Positions 1 through 7,950 of a DNA stretch of 64,000 nt are shown here, in pieces. The notes beneath the pieces are model-generated. The model made no database searches. It was not told the origin of the DNA and worked only from the letters and a program-made list of their open reading frames with translations. The position numbers and the translations under genes are program-made. Numbering within the stretch: the first letter of the stretch is position 1; the number at the start of each line of letters is the position of its first letter. The DNA is from Pseudomonas alkylphenolica (GTDB lineage Bacteria > Pseudomonadota > Gammaproteobacteria > Pseudomonadales > Pseudomonadaceae): assembly GCF_016009175.1 (NCBI RefSeq), contig NZ_JADUCM010000016.1:1-64000 (forward strand). Direction: 5' to 3'.

Positions 1-11
1 TTCGGGCCAGA

Positions 12-91
12 GTGAGAGGTGGATGGCGACTATGCTCCTACTCGTGCTCTAGGGCACTGCTGGCTATCAGTCTGCCATCCACCGCTCTCAC
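12..91. repeat. Imperfect long inverted repeat (hairpin)
   Basis: The left arm at 12-27 (GTGAGAGGTGGATGGC) is complementary to the right arm at 74-91 except for two bases, giving a stem of about 16 base pairs. A smaller GTGC/GCAC hairpin lies inside. It could be a transcription terminator of a gene left of the window, a small structured RNA or a miniature repeat. Only the symmetry is seen directly. Confidence 0.5.
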
Positions 92-118
92 CTCTGATTT
101 TAAAGGCATGTGAAGACA

Positions 119-226
119 CAAGCTGGCGCAGCCTGCGATCGAGCGCGCAGCGGTCGCAGAATACTGCCGCCAACTCGGGCCAATGGGCTGCTGTGCAGCC
201 ATCGCCGGCTACGCCGGCTCCCACAG
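119..226. repeat. REP/BIME-type repeat, copy 1
   Basis: Two REP-like units in opposite orientation (119-159 and 195-226) use the AGCTGGCGCAGCCTGCGAT / GGCTCCCACAG type of core common in fluorescent pseudomonads. The 39 bases at 121-159 recur exactly as the reverse complement at 7276-7314. These are intergenic REP elements, normally moved by RAYT transposases, none of which is present here. Confidence 0.75.
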
Positions 227-329
227 TCATTCCCAGCGGTCGTGAGGTTTTCTACCCTATTTTGACGATGCGCCCGCGCAACTCCCTCCGTACAACTACA
301 GCGTACTGATACCTTCGGAGGTAAACGCT

Positions 330-1115
330 GTGAAACAAGCTCCCCCCTATGTCCCGGGCCATCAACTGCTCGCCGGCAAATCGGTGCTGATTACCGCCGC
401 CGCGGGCGCCGGTATCGGCTACTCGGCCGCCCGGCGCAGTGCCGAGGAGGGCTGCCGGGCACTGATGATCTCCGACGTGCACCCGCGCCGCCTCGAAGAA
501 GCCGTAGAGCGCCTCAAGGCCGAAACCGGCCTGCAAGCCATTTACGGCCAGCTGTGCAATGTGACCGTCGAAGACGAAGTGCAGGCCCTGGTGGCAAGCG
601 CTGAAAACCTGCTCGGCGGCGTCGATGTGTTGATCAACAACGCCGGCCTCGGTGGCCAGAAGCGTGTAGTCGAGATGAGCGACGAAGAGTGGCTGCGGGT
701 CCTGGATGTGACCCTGACCGGCACCTTCCGCATGACCCGCGCAATGCTCGGGCCGATGCAGCGCCGCGGCGCCGGCACCATCGTCAACAATGCCTCGGTA
801 CTCGGCTGGCGTGCGCAGAAGGAGCAGGCGCACTACGCCGCAGCCAAGGCCGGGGTCATGGCCCTGACCCGTTGCAGTGCGCTGGAAGCCGCCGAATACG
901 GCGTGCGCATCAACGCCGTGTCGCCGTCGATTGCCCTGCACGACTTTCTCAAGAAGGCCTCCAGTGAAGAGCTGCTCGCCAGCCTCGCCGGGCGCGAAGC
1001 ATTCGGGCGTGCGGCCGAAGTCTGGGAGGTCGCCAACGTGATGATGTTCCTGGCCAGCGACTACGCCTCCTACATGGTCGGTGAAGTACTGTCGGTCAGT
1101 TCCCAACAAGCCTGA
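330..1115 (+). CDS. ipdF: Short-chain dehydrogenase, IpdF-like (steroid C/D-ring degradation)
   Basis: NAD(P)-dependent short-chain dehydrogenase of 261 residues. The glycine motif TAAAGAGIG (22-30), NNAG (103-106) and the catalytic Ser156, Tyr169 and Lys173 are intact. The stretch around NNASVLGWRAQ and the run through AAEYGVRINAVSPSIA closely match what I recall of mycobacterial IpdF (Rv3559c), which oxidises the 5-hydroxyl of the indane-dione CoA ester left after steroid A/B-ring removal. Start is GTG with CGGAGGT about 8 bases upstream. It heads a tight plus-strand set with the MaoC hydratase (10 bases on) and a FadA6-like thiolase, which supports the assignment. The SDR family is certain; the exact substrate is inferred from similarity and context. 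Confidence 0.75.
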   Translation: MKQAPPYVPGHQLLAGKSVLITAAAGAGIGYSAARRSAEEGCRALMISDVHPRRLEEAVERLKAETGLQAIYGQLCNVTVEDEVQALVASAENLLGGVDVLINNAGLGGQKRVVEMSDEEWLRVLDVTLTGTFRMTRAMLGPMQRRGAGTIVNNASVLGWRAQKEQAHYAAAKAGVMALTRCSALEAAEYGVRINAVSPSIALHDFLKKASSEELLASLAGREAFGRAAEVWEVANVMMFLASDYASYMVGEVLSVSSQQA

Positions 1116-1125
1116 GGAGCGGGTC

Positions 1126-1596
1126 ATGAGTCATGTTTTCAGCAGTGCCCAGGCGCTGCTCGCGGCCGAAGGCCTGGAGCTGGGAAGCACCGAGTGGCTG
1201 ACCATCAGCCAGGAGCGCATCGACCTGTTTGCCGAAGCCACGGGCGATCACCAGTGGATTCATGTCGACCCGGTACGCGCCGCCAGCGGCCCGTTCGGTG
1301 CCTGTATTGCCCACGGCTACCTGACCCAGTCACTGGTCAACCTGTTCCTGCCGCAGTTGATCACCATCGACAACATGGCGATGGGCGTCAATTACGGCAG
1401 CGACCGCGTGCGCTTTCCGGCGCCGGTCAAGGTCGGCTCGCGGGTGCGCGGCAGCGCCACCATCGTGCGCGCCGAACAGCTGGCGGACGCCGTGCAACTG
1501 GTGGTGCGCGTGAGCGTCGACGTCGAGGGCCAGTCGCGCCCTGGCTGCGTGATCGACACCATCAGCCGTTACACCTTCAACCCTATTGCCGAGTGA
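1126..1596 (+). CDS. MaoC-like (R)-specific enoyl-CoA hydratase
   Basis: Hot-dog-fold hydratase of 156 residues. The hydratase motif with its Asp and His is visible as [12 protein letters not shown] around residues 38-49, followed by the [10 protein letters not shown] helix. Members hydrate 2-enoyl-CoA esters in beta-oxidation. The ATG at 1126 (with GAGG upstream) is chosen over an in-frame upstream start that would overlap the dehydrogenase. It sits 10 bases after ipdF and 7 bases before the thiolase, so the three are almost certainly co-transcribed and act on the same CoA-ester series. Which steroid intermediate it takes is not visible. Confidence 0.85.
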   Translation: MSHVFSSAQALLAAEGLELGSTEWLTISQERIDLFAEATGDHQWIHVDPVRAASGPFGACIAHGYLTQSLVNLFLPQLITIDNMAMGVNYGSDRVRFPAPVKVGSRVRGSATIVRAEQLADAVQLVVRVSVDVEGQSRPGCVIDTISRYTFNPIAE

Positions 1597-1603
1597 GCCT
1601 GTC

Positions 1604-2812
1604 ATGGACCTGAATGAAGTTGTCATCGTTGCCACCGCGCGGACCGCGCTGGCCAAGTCGTTTCGTGGCTCGTTCAACGATACCGAAGCCCCGGTACTGG
1701 GCGGCCACGTCGTGCGCGCGGTAGTCGAACGCGCCGGTATCGAGCCCGGTGACGTCGACGATGTCATCATGGGCGCGGCCGTGCAGCAGGGCACCCAGGC
1801 CTACAACATCGGCCGTCTCTGCGCCTACACCGGCGGCCTGCCGGACAGCGTGCCCGGCATGGCCCTGGACCGCATGTGCGCCTCGGGCCTGATGAGCATC
1901 GGCGTCGCCGCCAAAGGCATCATGACCGGCGAATTGAATATCGCCATTGGCGGTGGCGTGGAGTCGCTGTCACTGACCCAGACCAAGCACAAGAACACCT
2001 ATCGCGCGCAGTCCCAGGCGGTACTGGAGGTGATGCCCGGTGCTTACATCCCGATGCTGGAAACCGCCGAAATCGTCTCGCGCCGCTATGGCATCAGCCG
2101 CGCGGCCCAGGACGAGTATTCCCTGCAAAGCCAGTTGCGCACCGCCGCCGCCCAGCGTGACGGTTTGTTCGACGATGAAATCGTCGGCTTGAGCGTCGAC
2201 AAGCTGCTGTTCGATGCCAACGGTCAAGCCAGCGGTCACCAGCGCGTGCTGGTCGATCGCGACGAATGCAACCGGCCGGGCACGCGTCTAGAAGACCTGG
2301 CGGCATTGAAACCGGTGTGGAAAGACGGTAAATGGATCGAGCAGGGCGAGTTCATCACGGCCGGCAACGCCTCGCAGTTCTCCGATGGTGCGTCGGCCAG
2401 CCTGCTGATGAGCCGGGCTGAAGCCAAGCGTCGCGGGCTGACGCCGCTGGGCATCTATCGCGGCATTGCCGTCGGTGGCTGCGCACCGGAAGAAATGGGC
2501 ATTGGCCCGGTGGTGGCGGTGCCGAAACTGCTCAAGCGCTTTGGCCTGAGCGTGGCGGACATCGGCCTGTGGGAAATCAACGAAGCCTTTGCCTGCCAGG
2601 TCCTGCATTGCCGCGATGCCCTGCAGATCCCGGCGGAACGCCTGAACGTCAACGGTGGCGCTATCTCCATTGGCCACCCCTTTGGTATGTCTGGCGCACG
2701 CATGGTCGGCCACGCACTGCTCGAGGGCCGCCGTCGCGGCGCCCGTTACGTGGTGATTGCCATGTGCATCGGCGGCGGCATGGGCGCGGCGGGGTTGTTC
2801 GAACTGCCGTGA
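1604..2812 (+). CDS. Thiolase (acetyl-CoA acyltransferase), FadA6-like
   Basis: Thiolase of 402 residues cleaving 3-oxoacyl-CoA with CoA. The nucleophile Cys92 lies in DRMCASGL; the second-half motifs [19 protein letters not shown] and [10 protein letters not shown] give the catalytic His and Cys. Full family length. The start is the ATG at 1604, seven bases after the hydratase stop. Paired with an IpdF-like dehydrogenase it most resembles FadA6-type thiolases, proposed to act after C/D-ring opening in steroid degradation. General fatty acid or PHB thiolases share the motifs, so substrate rests on context. Confidence 0.85.
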   Translation: MDLNEVVIVATARTALAKSFRGSFNDTEAPVLGGHVVRAVVERAGIEPGDVDDVIMGAAVQQGTQAYNIGRLCAYTGGLPDSVPGMALDRMCASGLMSIGVAAKGIMTGELNIAIGGGVESLSLTQTKHKNTYRAQSQAVLEVMPGAYIPMLETAEIVSRRYGISRAAQDEYSLQSQLRTAAAQRDGLFDDEIVGLSVDKLLFDANGQASGHQRVLVDRDECNRPGTRLEDLAALKPVWKDGKWIEQGEFITAGNASQFSDGASASLLMSRAEAKRRGLTPLGIYRGIAVGGCAPEEMGIGPVVAVPKLLKRFGLSVADIGLWEINEAFACQVLHCRDALQIPAERLNVNGGAISIGHPFGMSGARMVGHALLEGRRRGARYVVIAMCIGGGMGAAGLFELP

Positions 2813-2901
2813 TGCCGACCTCGCTGCATCGAGTACTGATCACCCATCATCAATGATTGAATGCGGGCCATGCCGTGCGGGCCCGCTGCTGGGGAGTGTC
2901 T

Positions 2902-4110
2902 ATGCAAGGTCGCCTGAGCAATACGCAGGTCCTCTCGGAGATGGGCCTGGAACTGGCCGACTACGAACGGCTGATCGGCAACATGTACGATTCGGCCATG
3001 GATATTCGCTGCATGGGGGAATCGCTGCGTCAGCTGCGGTCGCTGTTCAAGGCGAATTTCGTCACCCTGATTCTGCGCGTACAGGAAGAGCCGCTGTTGT
3101 CGCCAATGATGGTCGCCGGCGACGTCGAGCTGGAAGAGGGCGGCATCAACCATTACGCCTACTACTCGAAATCGACGCTGTTCGACGGCCTGCCCACCGA
3201 CACGGTCTTCACCGTCGACGAGCTGATGAGCGAGGCCGAGTGGGTCAGCTCGTCTTTTTACCTGCTGTATTGCGAGCCCTATGGCTGTCACCAGATGCTC
3301 GGCGCCGATATTCGCATGCCCGATGGCAGCGCCGTGCGTTTTCGCATCAACCGGCCTCGGGACCAGCCGCGGTTCTCCGCCGTCGACCGGGCCATGTGCG
3401 AGATGCTCCTGCCACATTTGCGCCGCGCCTTGCACATGCATTCGCAGCTCGATCGCAGTGAGTCGCTGGGCAGCCTGTACTCGCAAACCATCAGCCGTAT
3501 GGCGGTGGCGACCTTTGTCCTCGATGAAAACGGCAGCGTAGTGCAGCTCAATTCCGTGGCGCGGGAGATTCTCGACAGCCAGGACGGCCTCAAGGTCGTC
3601 GGTGGGCGGCTGGAGGCGACCTACCCGAGTGACAACCGTGAGCTGCTGCGCCTGGTACGCAACGCCTTTCAGCGGGCGCGGCCAGGTGAAGGTGGCATAC
3701 AGGGTGCCGAGGCCATGTCGATTTCCCGGCCTTCAGGGAAAGTCAGCCTGGGCGTGGTGGTGGAATTGATCCCCACGCAGGAGCTGGTCGAGGGCAAGGG
3801 CAAGCCGACGGTGGTGGTCTATGTACGCGACGCCGTCAGCAAATCGCTGGTGAGCAACGTGGCCACCTCGCAGCTGTACAACCTGACACCTGCGGAAACC
3901 GCACTGGCCCTGGAGCTTGCCAACGGCCTGTCGCTGGAGGAAGCCTCGGAAATGCTGAACATCCGCCGCAACACTGCGCGTGCGCACTTGCGTTCGATCT
4001 TTTCCAAAACCGGAGTACGGCGCCAGACCGAACTGGTTCGGATCATGCTCAACAGTGTCGTGGCGCTGGCGCAACCGCGTGCGCCGGCACCGGTCGAGGA
4101 AGCGCTGTAG
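2902..4110 (+). CDS. LuxR-family transcriptional regulator
   Basis: Protein of 402 residues. The N-terminal 190 residues look like a GAF-type sensor, residues about 210-320 like a PAS-type domain (VATFVLDENGSVVQLNSVAREIL), and the C-terminus is a LuxR helix-turn-helix (LTPAETALALELANGLSLEEA followed by RRNTARAHLRSIFSKTGV). No receiver domain is present, so a ligand or partner probably gives the signal. The architecture recalls TeiR, the LuxR-type steroid regulator of Comamonas testosteroni. Its position between the thiolase and the kshA side makes local control of steroid genes likely. Start ATG 2902 follows GGGGAGTGTCT. Confidence 0.8.
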   Translation: MQGRLSNTQVLSEMGLELADYERLIGNMYDSAMDIRCMGESLRQLRSLFKANFVTLILRVQEEPLLSPMMVAGDVELEEGGINHYAYYSKSTLFDGLPTDTVFTVDELMSEAEWVSSSFYLLYCEPYGCHQMLGADIRMPDGSAVRFRINRPRDQPRFSAVDRAMCEMLLPHLRRALHMHSQLDRSESLGSLYSQTISRMAVATFVLDENGSVVQLNSVAREILDSQDGLKVVGGRLEATYPSDNRELLRLVRNAFQRARPGEGGIQGAEAMSISRPSGKVSLGVVVELIPTQELVEGKGKPTVVVYVRDAVSKSLVSNVATSQLYNLTPAETALALELANGLSLEEASEMLNIRRNTARAHLRSIFSKTGVRRQTELVRIMLNSVVALAQPRAPAPVEEAL

Positions 4111-4207
4111 CCTGTCGCCAAAATGCGTTAGTCCGTGCGGACGATGCTGTTCGATCCTTGGGCTGCTGATACTGGGTGACCGCTATCGGTATCCAAGGAG
4201 AATAAAA

Positions 4208-5620
4208 ATGACCGGCAGTAACCTGGCGTCCAGTGGTCTTGTCTCGCGAACTGCCAACACCACACCCACCTGGGTGTTGGGGTTGATTCTGGGATGCAGT
4301 GCAATCGGCACGGCGACTGCCGCACCGGAAGATGTCGAGCGTCTGGGCAAGGACCTGACCTGCGTCGGTGCCGACAAGAGCGCCAACGCCGACGGCAGTA
4401 TCCCGGCCTACAGCGGCAAGTGGCTGGGGGTGCCGCCGCATGTGGACTTCAAAGGCACCGGCAACCACCCGGTCGACCCGTATCCGGACGAGAAGCCGTT
4501 GTTCGTGATCACCACGGCCAACCTGGCGCAATACAGCGAGTACCTGTCCGACGGACAGAAGGCTTTGTTCAAGCTGTACCCGACCACCTACAAGATGCCG
4601 ATCTACCCCACGCACCGGGATTTTCGCTTCGACGACGCGGTGTGTAATGCCACCCGCGAAAACGCCAGCATCGCCAAGCTGGTGGATGAGGGTGAAGGGG
4701 TCGTGGGTAAAACCGGCGGCACTCCCTTTCCGGTACCGCGCAGTGGCCTGGAGCTGTTGAAGAACGCCTCGACCTTCACCCTGCGGGCCTGGACCGAGGA
4801 ATACACCTCCGACAACGCCTATGTGCTCAAGGACGGCAACATCAACTGGGGCCGCGTGCATTCGCGCAACCTGGCGCCGTCGCTGGAGCCGGGCAAGAAG
4901 GGCGAGACCGTCGGCAACTCGGCGTTCTACCTCAACGAAACCCTGCTGCCACAACGTGACAAGGGCGAGATCAACACCGGCACCGAGTTCTGGAACGACA
5001 AGGCCGAGCCTCGCCAGGCCTGGCGTTACGACCCGGGCACCCGCCGTGTACGGCAGTCGCCGGGTTATGGTTTCGACATGTCGTTCCCTGGCAGCGGTGG
5101 CTCGATCACCGTCGACGAGGTGCGTCTGTTCAACGGCTCGGGTCAGCGTTACGACTGGAAGATCGTCGGCAAGCGCGAGATGTTCATTCCTTACAACACC
5201 TATCGCCTGCACGCGGCCAACCTCACCTACGCCAACCTGCTGACCCCGGGCCACATCAACCAGGATGCCATGCGCTACGAGCGTCATCGGGTCTGGGAGC
5301 TGGAAGGCACCCTGAAGCCGGGTTATCGCCACCTGTACGGCAAACGCAAGCTGTACATCGACGAGGACACCTGGTTCCCGATGCTCGCCGACAACTACGA
5401 CAACCGTGGCGAGCTGTGGCGCACCTCGATGGTCAACTACTTCTACGCCTACGAGTCCCAGCGGCCGCAAGCGGGGGTAGGGCTGTACTACGACCTCAAT
5501 GCCGGCAGCTACCTGGCGTTCAACCTGATCAACGAACAGCGCAACGGTTATCAACTGAACAAGCCGGGCTTCAGCCCGCGCGACTTCGGCCCGGAAGCTG
5601 CCCGTCGCTACGGCCAGTAA
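4208..5620 (+). CDS. DUF1329 family exported protein
   Basis: Protein of 470 residues with a long signal peptide (hydrophobic WVLGLILGCSAIGTATAA, cleavage near residue 39) and a DUF1329 body (motifs QAWRYDPGTRRVRQSPGYGFD and the YHLYGKRKLYIDEDTWFP-like region). DUF1329 proteins are periplasmic or outer-membrane-associated and related to lipoprotein-sorting folds. They often occur beside DUF1302 proteins and steroid or hydrophobic-substrate genes, with a suspected role in uptake. No DUF1302 gene is in the window. Start ATG 4208 with AAGGAG 9 bases upstream; an upstream in-frame start inside the LuxR gene would destroy the signal peptide. Confidence 0.85.
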   Translation: MTGSNLASSGLVSRTANTTPTWVLGLILGCSAIGTATAAPEDVERLGKDLTCVGADKSANADGSIPAYSGKWLGVPPHVDFKGTGNHPVDPYPDEKPLFVITTANLAQYSEYLSDGQKALFKLYPTTYKMPIYPTHRDFRFDDAVCNATRENASIAKLVDEGEGVVGKTGGTPFPVPRSGLELLKNASTFTLRAWTEEYTSDNAYVLKDGNINWGRVHSRNLAPSLEPGKKGETVGNSAFYLNETLLPQRDKGEINTGTEFWNDKAEPRQAWRYDPGTRRVRQSPGYGFDMSFPGSGGSITVDEVRLFNGSGQRYDWKIVGKREMFIPYNTYRLHAANLTYANLLTPGHINQDAMRYERHRVWELEGTLKPGYRHLYGKRKLYIDEDTWFPMLADNYDNRGELWRTSMVNYFYAYESQRPQAGVGLYYDLNAGSYLAFNLINEQRNGYQLNKPGFSPRDFGPEAARRYGQ

Positions 5621-5758
5621 CCGGCGGCGTTTCTGCACGCCAGAGGCAAACGGGTGAGCCCGTTGAGAGCAGGTCTCGTTTGATCTAGTCCAAGTGAAGG
5701 ATGAAACCCTTGCCGGGACGCTCAATGATACCTGCCATGGCTTCACCCTGTTTTATTT

Positions 5759-5775
5759 GGGGGTATTAACCCCCC
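5759..5775. promoter_or_regulatory. G5/C5 inverted repeat upstream of kshA-like gene
   Basis: GGGGG-TATTAA-CCCCC lies 27 bases before the kshA-like start inside a 181-base leader. It is a small symmetric element that could be an operator (for example for the nearby LuxR-type regulator) or an RNA hairpin. Only the symmetry is seen. Confidence 0.3.
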
Positions 5776-5801
5776 AGGTTTCCAACCGAGGAACAATAAC
5801 A

Positions 5802-6842
5802 ATGACGAAACTCGCTGAGATCAGCATCGAAAGCGCCCAGCGTACCCACCGTTACGCGCGTGGCTGGCACTGTCTGGGCGTGGCAAATGATTACCGTGAT
5901 GGCCAGTTGCACACCCTGAACATCTTTGGCACGCGCCTGGTGGCGTTTGCCGACAGCAAGGGCACGATCAGCATCCTCGACGCTTTCTGCCCGCACATGG
6001 GCGCCGACCTGTCCAAGGGCACCATCGAGAACGACCGCGTGGTGTGCCCGTTCCACCACTGGAAATACGACACCAGCGGCAAATGCGTCGAGATTCCCTA
6101 CTGCAAGCGCATTCCGCCGAAAGCCAAGACCCGCAGCTGGTTGACCTGTGAGGAAAACAACCTGCTGTTCGTCTGGAACAACCCGGAAGGCAACCCGCCG
6201 AAAGAAGGCGTGATCATCCCGCACCTGGCCGAGATGGACGACGAGGACTGGATCCACGACTGGAACATCGACACCATGCTGATCGAAACCAACCCACGCG
6301 AGCTGGTCGACAACCTGGTGGACGCGATGCACTTTGGTCCTGTGCACGGCACGCCGACCAAGTACTTCGCCAATATCTTCGAAGGGCACATCGGCCACCA
6401 GATTTTCCACGGTGACTCCGAGCGCCTGGGCGGTGACCTGATCGCGCCGTCGGCCTACTACGGCCCGGCCACTCACTTCACCCACATCAGTTCGATGTTC
6501 GGTGATGTACGGATTCACGCGATCCTGTTAAACAGTCATGTGCCGGTGACGCCAGACAGCTTCGACCTGCGTTTTGGTTGCATGGTCAAGCGAGTGCCCG
6601 GCTGGACTGAAGAGCAGAACCTTGAAGTGGCCAAGGCCTACGTCATGGGTAACCGTACCTCGTTCTACCAGGACGTTGATATCTGGAAGCACAAGATCCG
6701 TATCGACAAGCCGGTGCTGGCTGAAAACGACGGCCCGGTGTATCAGCTGCGCGAGTGGTACCAGCAGTTCTTTACCGATGAGGACCAGGTGCCGGCGAGC
6801 ATGGCGGAGCGTCGCGAGATCATTACGGTCGACGAGCGCTGA
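5802..6842 (+). CDS. kshA: Rieske oxygenase, 3-ketosteroid 9alpha-hydroxylase oxygenase component (KshA-like)
   Basis: Protein of 346 residues. The Rieske [2Fe-2S] ligands are Cys63-x-His65 and Cys82-x2-His85. The mononuclear iron site reads NLVDAMHFGPVH with Asp174, His177 and His182, plus a distal Asp near 291-293. The C-terminal DVDIWKHKIRIDKPVLAENDGPV-type segment followed by YQLREWYQQFF is typical of KshA, which hydroxylates C9 of 3-ketosteroids and so opens ring B together with a KshB reductase. No reductase is present in the window, so KshB must be elsewhere. Start ATG 5802 with GAGGAACAATAACA upstream. Rieske oxygenase is certain, KshA very likely. Confidence 0.85.
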   Translation: MTKLAEISIESAQRTHRYARGWHCLGVANDYRDGQLHTLNIFGTRLVAFADSKGTISILDAFCPHMGADLSKGTIENDRVVCPFHHWKYDTSGKCVEIPYCKRIPPKAKTRSWLTCEENNLLFVWNNPEGNPPKEGVIIPHLAEMDDEDWIHDWNIDTMLIETNPRELVDNLVDAMHFGPVHGTPTKYFANIFEGHIGHQIFHGDSERLGGDLIAPSAYYGPATHFTHISSMFGDVRIHAILLNSHVPVTPDSFDLRFGCMVKRVPGWTEEQNLEVAKAYVMGNRTSFYQDVDIWKHKIRIDKPVLAENDGPVYQLREWYQQFFTDEDQVPASMAERREIITVDER

Positions 6843-6852
6843 TTGATTGGCT

Positions 6853-6890
6853 CCCTGCGAGTGGCAAGCCCTGGCTTGTCACTCGCAGGG
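6853..6890 (+). terminator. Strong hairpin after the kshA-like gene
   Basis: CCCTGCGAGTG at 6853 pairs with CACTCGCAGGG ending at 6890, with a second paired segment CAAGCC/GGCTTG inside. It begins 10 bases after the kshA stop. There is no U-tract, so it is a terminator or transcript-stabilising hairpin. Confidence 0.55.
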
Positions 6891-6967
6891 GGTGTAGTAG
6901 CGGGGCAGCCCGTTGTGAAGGTGTTGCGGTACATAGGTTCGACTTAACGGTCACGAGAGCACTAACA

Positions 6968-7141
6968 ATGAAAACAAAAAGTCTTCTTGCCTATTATGTT
7001 TGCTTTTCGATTTTGTCCTTGCTGGTGCTGACGGTTCAGCTGTCGCAGCCGGCAGAGACACCAAGCGTCAAGGCCTGTAAAAAGTATTCGGGCTGCGTCG
7101 CGTTTACCCAGAATGCGCCGAACTGGCTGAATTTCCGCTAG
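6968..7141 (+). CDS. Small membrane-anchored or exported peptide, 57 residues
   Basis: Reading frame MKTKSLLAYYVCFSILSLLV... of 57 residues: a basic N-terminus, one hydrophobic segment (about 5-27), then a short polar tail with two cysteines (KACKKYSGC) that could form a disulfide if exported. It lies after the kshA hairpin and before the REP element. No family is recognised and the ribosome site is weak. The hydrophobic-then-Cys pattern makes it look like a genuine small protein, but conservation could not be tested. Confidence 0.45.
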   Translation: MKTKSLLAYYVCFSILSLLVLTVQLSQPAETPSVKACKKYSGCVAFTQNAPNWLNFR

Positions 7142-7207
7142 GTTGGTAGCTGTTCGGGCGATGAGCTTATCCCTTCCGGGCAGGTGCTGCAGGAGAACAG
7201 TGATGTA

Positions 7208-7319
7208 CCTGTAGGAGCTGGCGTAGCCTGCGATGAGCTGCGTAGCAGCTCCGAGGGCGCAGTTGGCTGAAAAACCTGCGACCGCTGCGCGCTCGATCGC
7301 AGGCTGCGCCAGCTCCCAC
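7208..7319. repeat. REP/BIME-type repeat, copy 2
   Basis: Two REP units in opposite orientation: GTAGGAGCTGGCGTAGCCTG near 7211 and its partner CAGGCTGCGCCAGCTCCCAC ending near 7319. Bases 7276-7314 are the exact reverse complement of 121-159. The element closes the plus-strand block on its right, in opposite orientation to the copy on its left. Confidence 0.75.
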
Positions 7320-7368
7320 TGTTAACCGGGTGAAAGGCAGTTGCGCTCCTGCAGAGACGCCACGAATT

Positions 7369-7398
7369 AAAAAGGCGACATTCCTGTCGCCTTTTTTT
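7369..7398. terminator. Bidirectional Rho-independent terminator
   Basis: A-rich stem AAAAAGGCGACA (7369-7380), loop TTCC, and TGTCGCCTTTTTTT (7385-7398). The stem carries a T-run on both strands, so it can end the plus-strand block and the minus-strand operon whose last gene stops at 7411. Confidence 0.85.
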
Positions 7399-7410
7399 AT
7401 TCAATCCCCT

Positions 7411-7866
7411 TTAGTTGATCGGCTTCGAAGTGATGTTCCACTCCGTACCCAGCGGCGCAATCATCTCCAGCAGACGCTTGTACCCGGTGCGCAGGATGCG
7501 CCACTCGCCATCCACCTTGATGTATGCATCCTCATAGATCGCGCTGCCGTTCAGCAGGGTCTGCGCATCCAGGTTGATGAATACATCGTTGAGGTACCAG
7601 CACCCGGTGGCTTCGTCGCCGTTCACCTCAATCTCCGGCGTATGCCCGTTGTGCATGCCGAAACGGCGGTTGGTGAAGCTGGTGCTGTAGAACGACATGG
7701 CCTCGTCCAGGCCGTTGAGTTCGAGCTGATAGGTCGGGCTGTCGAAGCGGATCTTTACGTCATCGGCGAAAAGTGTGCGCAGCAGGTCGAGGTTGCAGGT
7801 GTCGATACCACGAAAATAACGGGCCTTGAGCTGTTTGATCTGCTCGATGGCTACGAGGTCCAGCAT
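7411..7866 (-). CDS. SnoaL/NTF2-like protein, copy 1
   Basis: Protein of 151 residues with a SnoaL-type NTF2 fold (AIEQIKQLKARYFRGIDTCN at the start, then HNGHTPEIEVNGDEATG and GSAIYEDAYIKVDGEWRI). Such proteins are ketosteroid isomerase relatives acting as isomerases, cyclases or dehydratases; a steroid 7alpha-dehydratase of this superfamily is known in bile-acid degraders. It is clearly paralogous to the SnoaL gene at 9268-9723: same length, same opening, same ITSKPIN/ITSRPIN ending. Last gene of the minus-strand operon, 84 bases after the SDR, with a hairpin in that gap and a terminator right after it. The reaction is not determined. Confidence 0.85.
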   Translation of the reverse strand: MLDLVAIEQIKQLKARYFRGIDTCNLDLLRTLFADDVKIRFDSPTYQLELNGLDEAMSFYSTSFTNRRFGMHNGHTPEIEVNGDEATGCWYLNDVFINLDAQTLLNGSAIYEDAYIKVDGEWRILRTGYKRLLEMIAPLGTEWNITSKPIN

Positions 7867-7920
7867 GTCGGTAGTCTCCGGGGGGGAATGGCTGAATGGC
7901 CATGAGGCGAGCCTGGGGAT

Positions 7921-7942
7921 GAGGCGACATCGCTGTCGCCTC
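7921..7942 (-). promoter_or_regulatory. Intercistronic hairpin between SDR and SnoaL copy 1
   Basis: Perfect 9-bp stem GAGGCGACA-TCGC-TGTCGCCTC, with no U-tract on the minus strand. It lies between two co-oriented genes, so it probably tunes mRNA processing or partial termination. Its GGCGACA arm also appears in the terminator stem at 7369-7398. Confidence 0.5.
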
Positions 7943-7950
7943 GGCGGGGC

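Larger units (their letters stand above)
1..329. other. Gene-free stretch before the steroid block
   Basis: No credible gene is visible in these 329 bases. The stretch holds a long imperfect inverted repeat near the left edge (12-91) and a pair of REP-like sequences (119-226). The last 100 bases carry the promoter and Shine-Dalgarno region of the dehydrogenase that starts at 330. Short reading frames on either strand show no family features. Confidence 0.6.

Noticed and set aside
4049-5746. Open frame of 565 codons on the minus strand
   Set aside because: Antisense to the DUF1329 gene; low-complexity composition and no domain.
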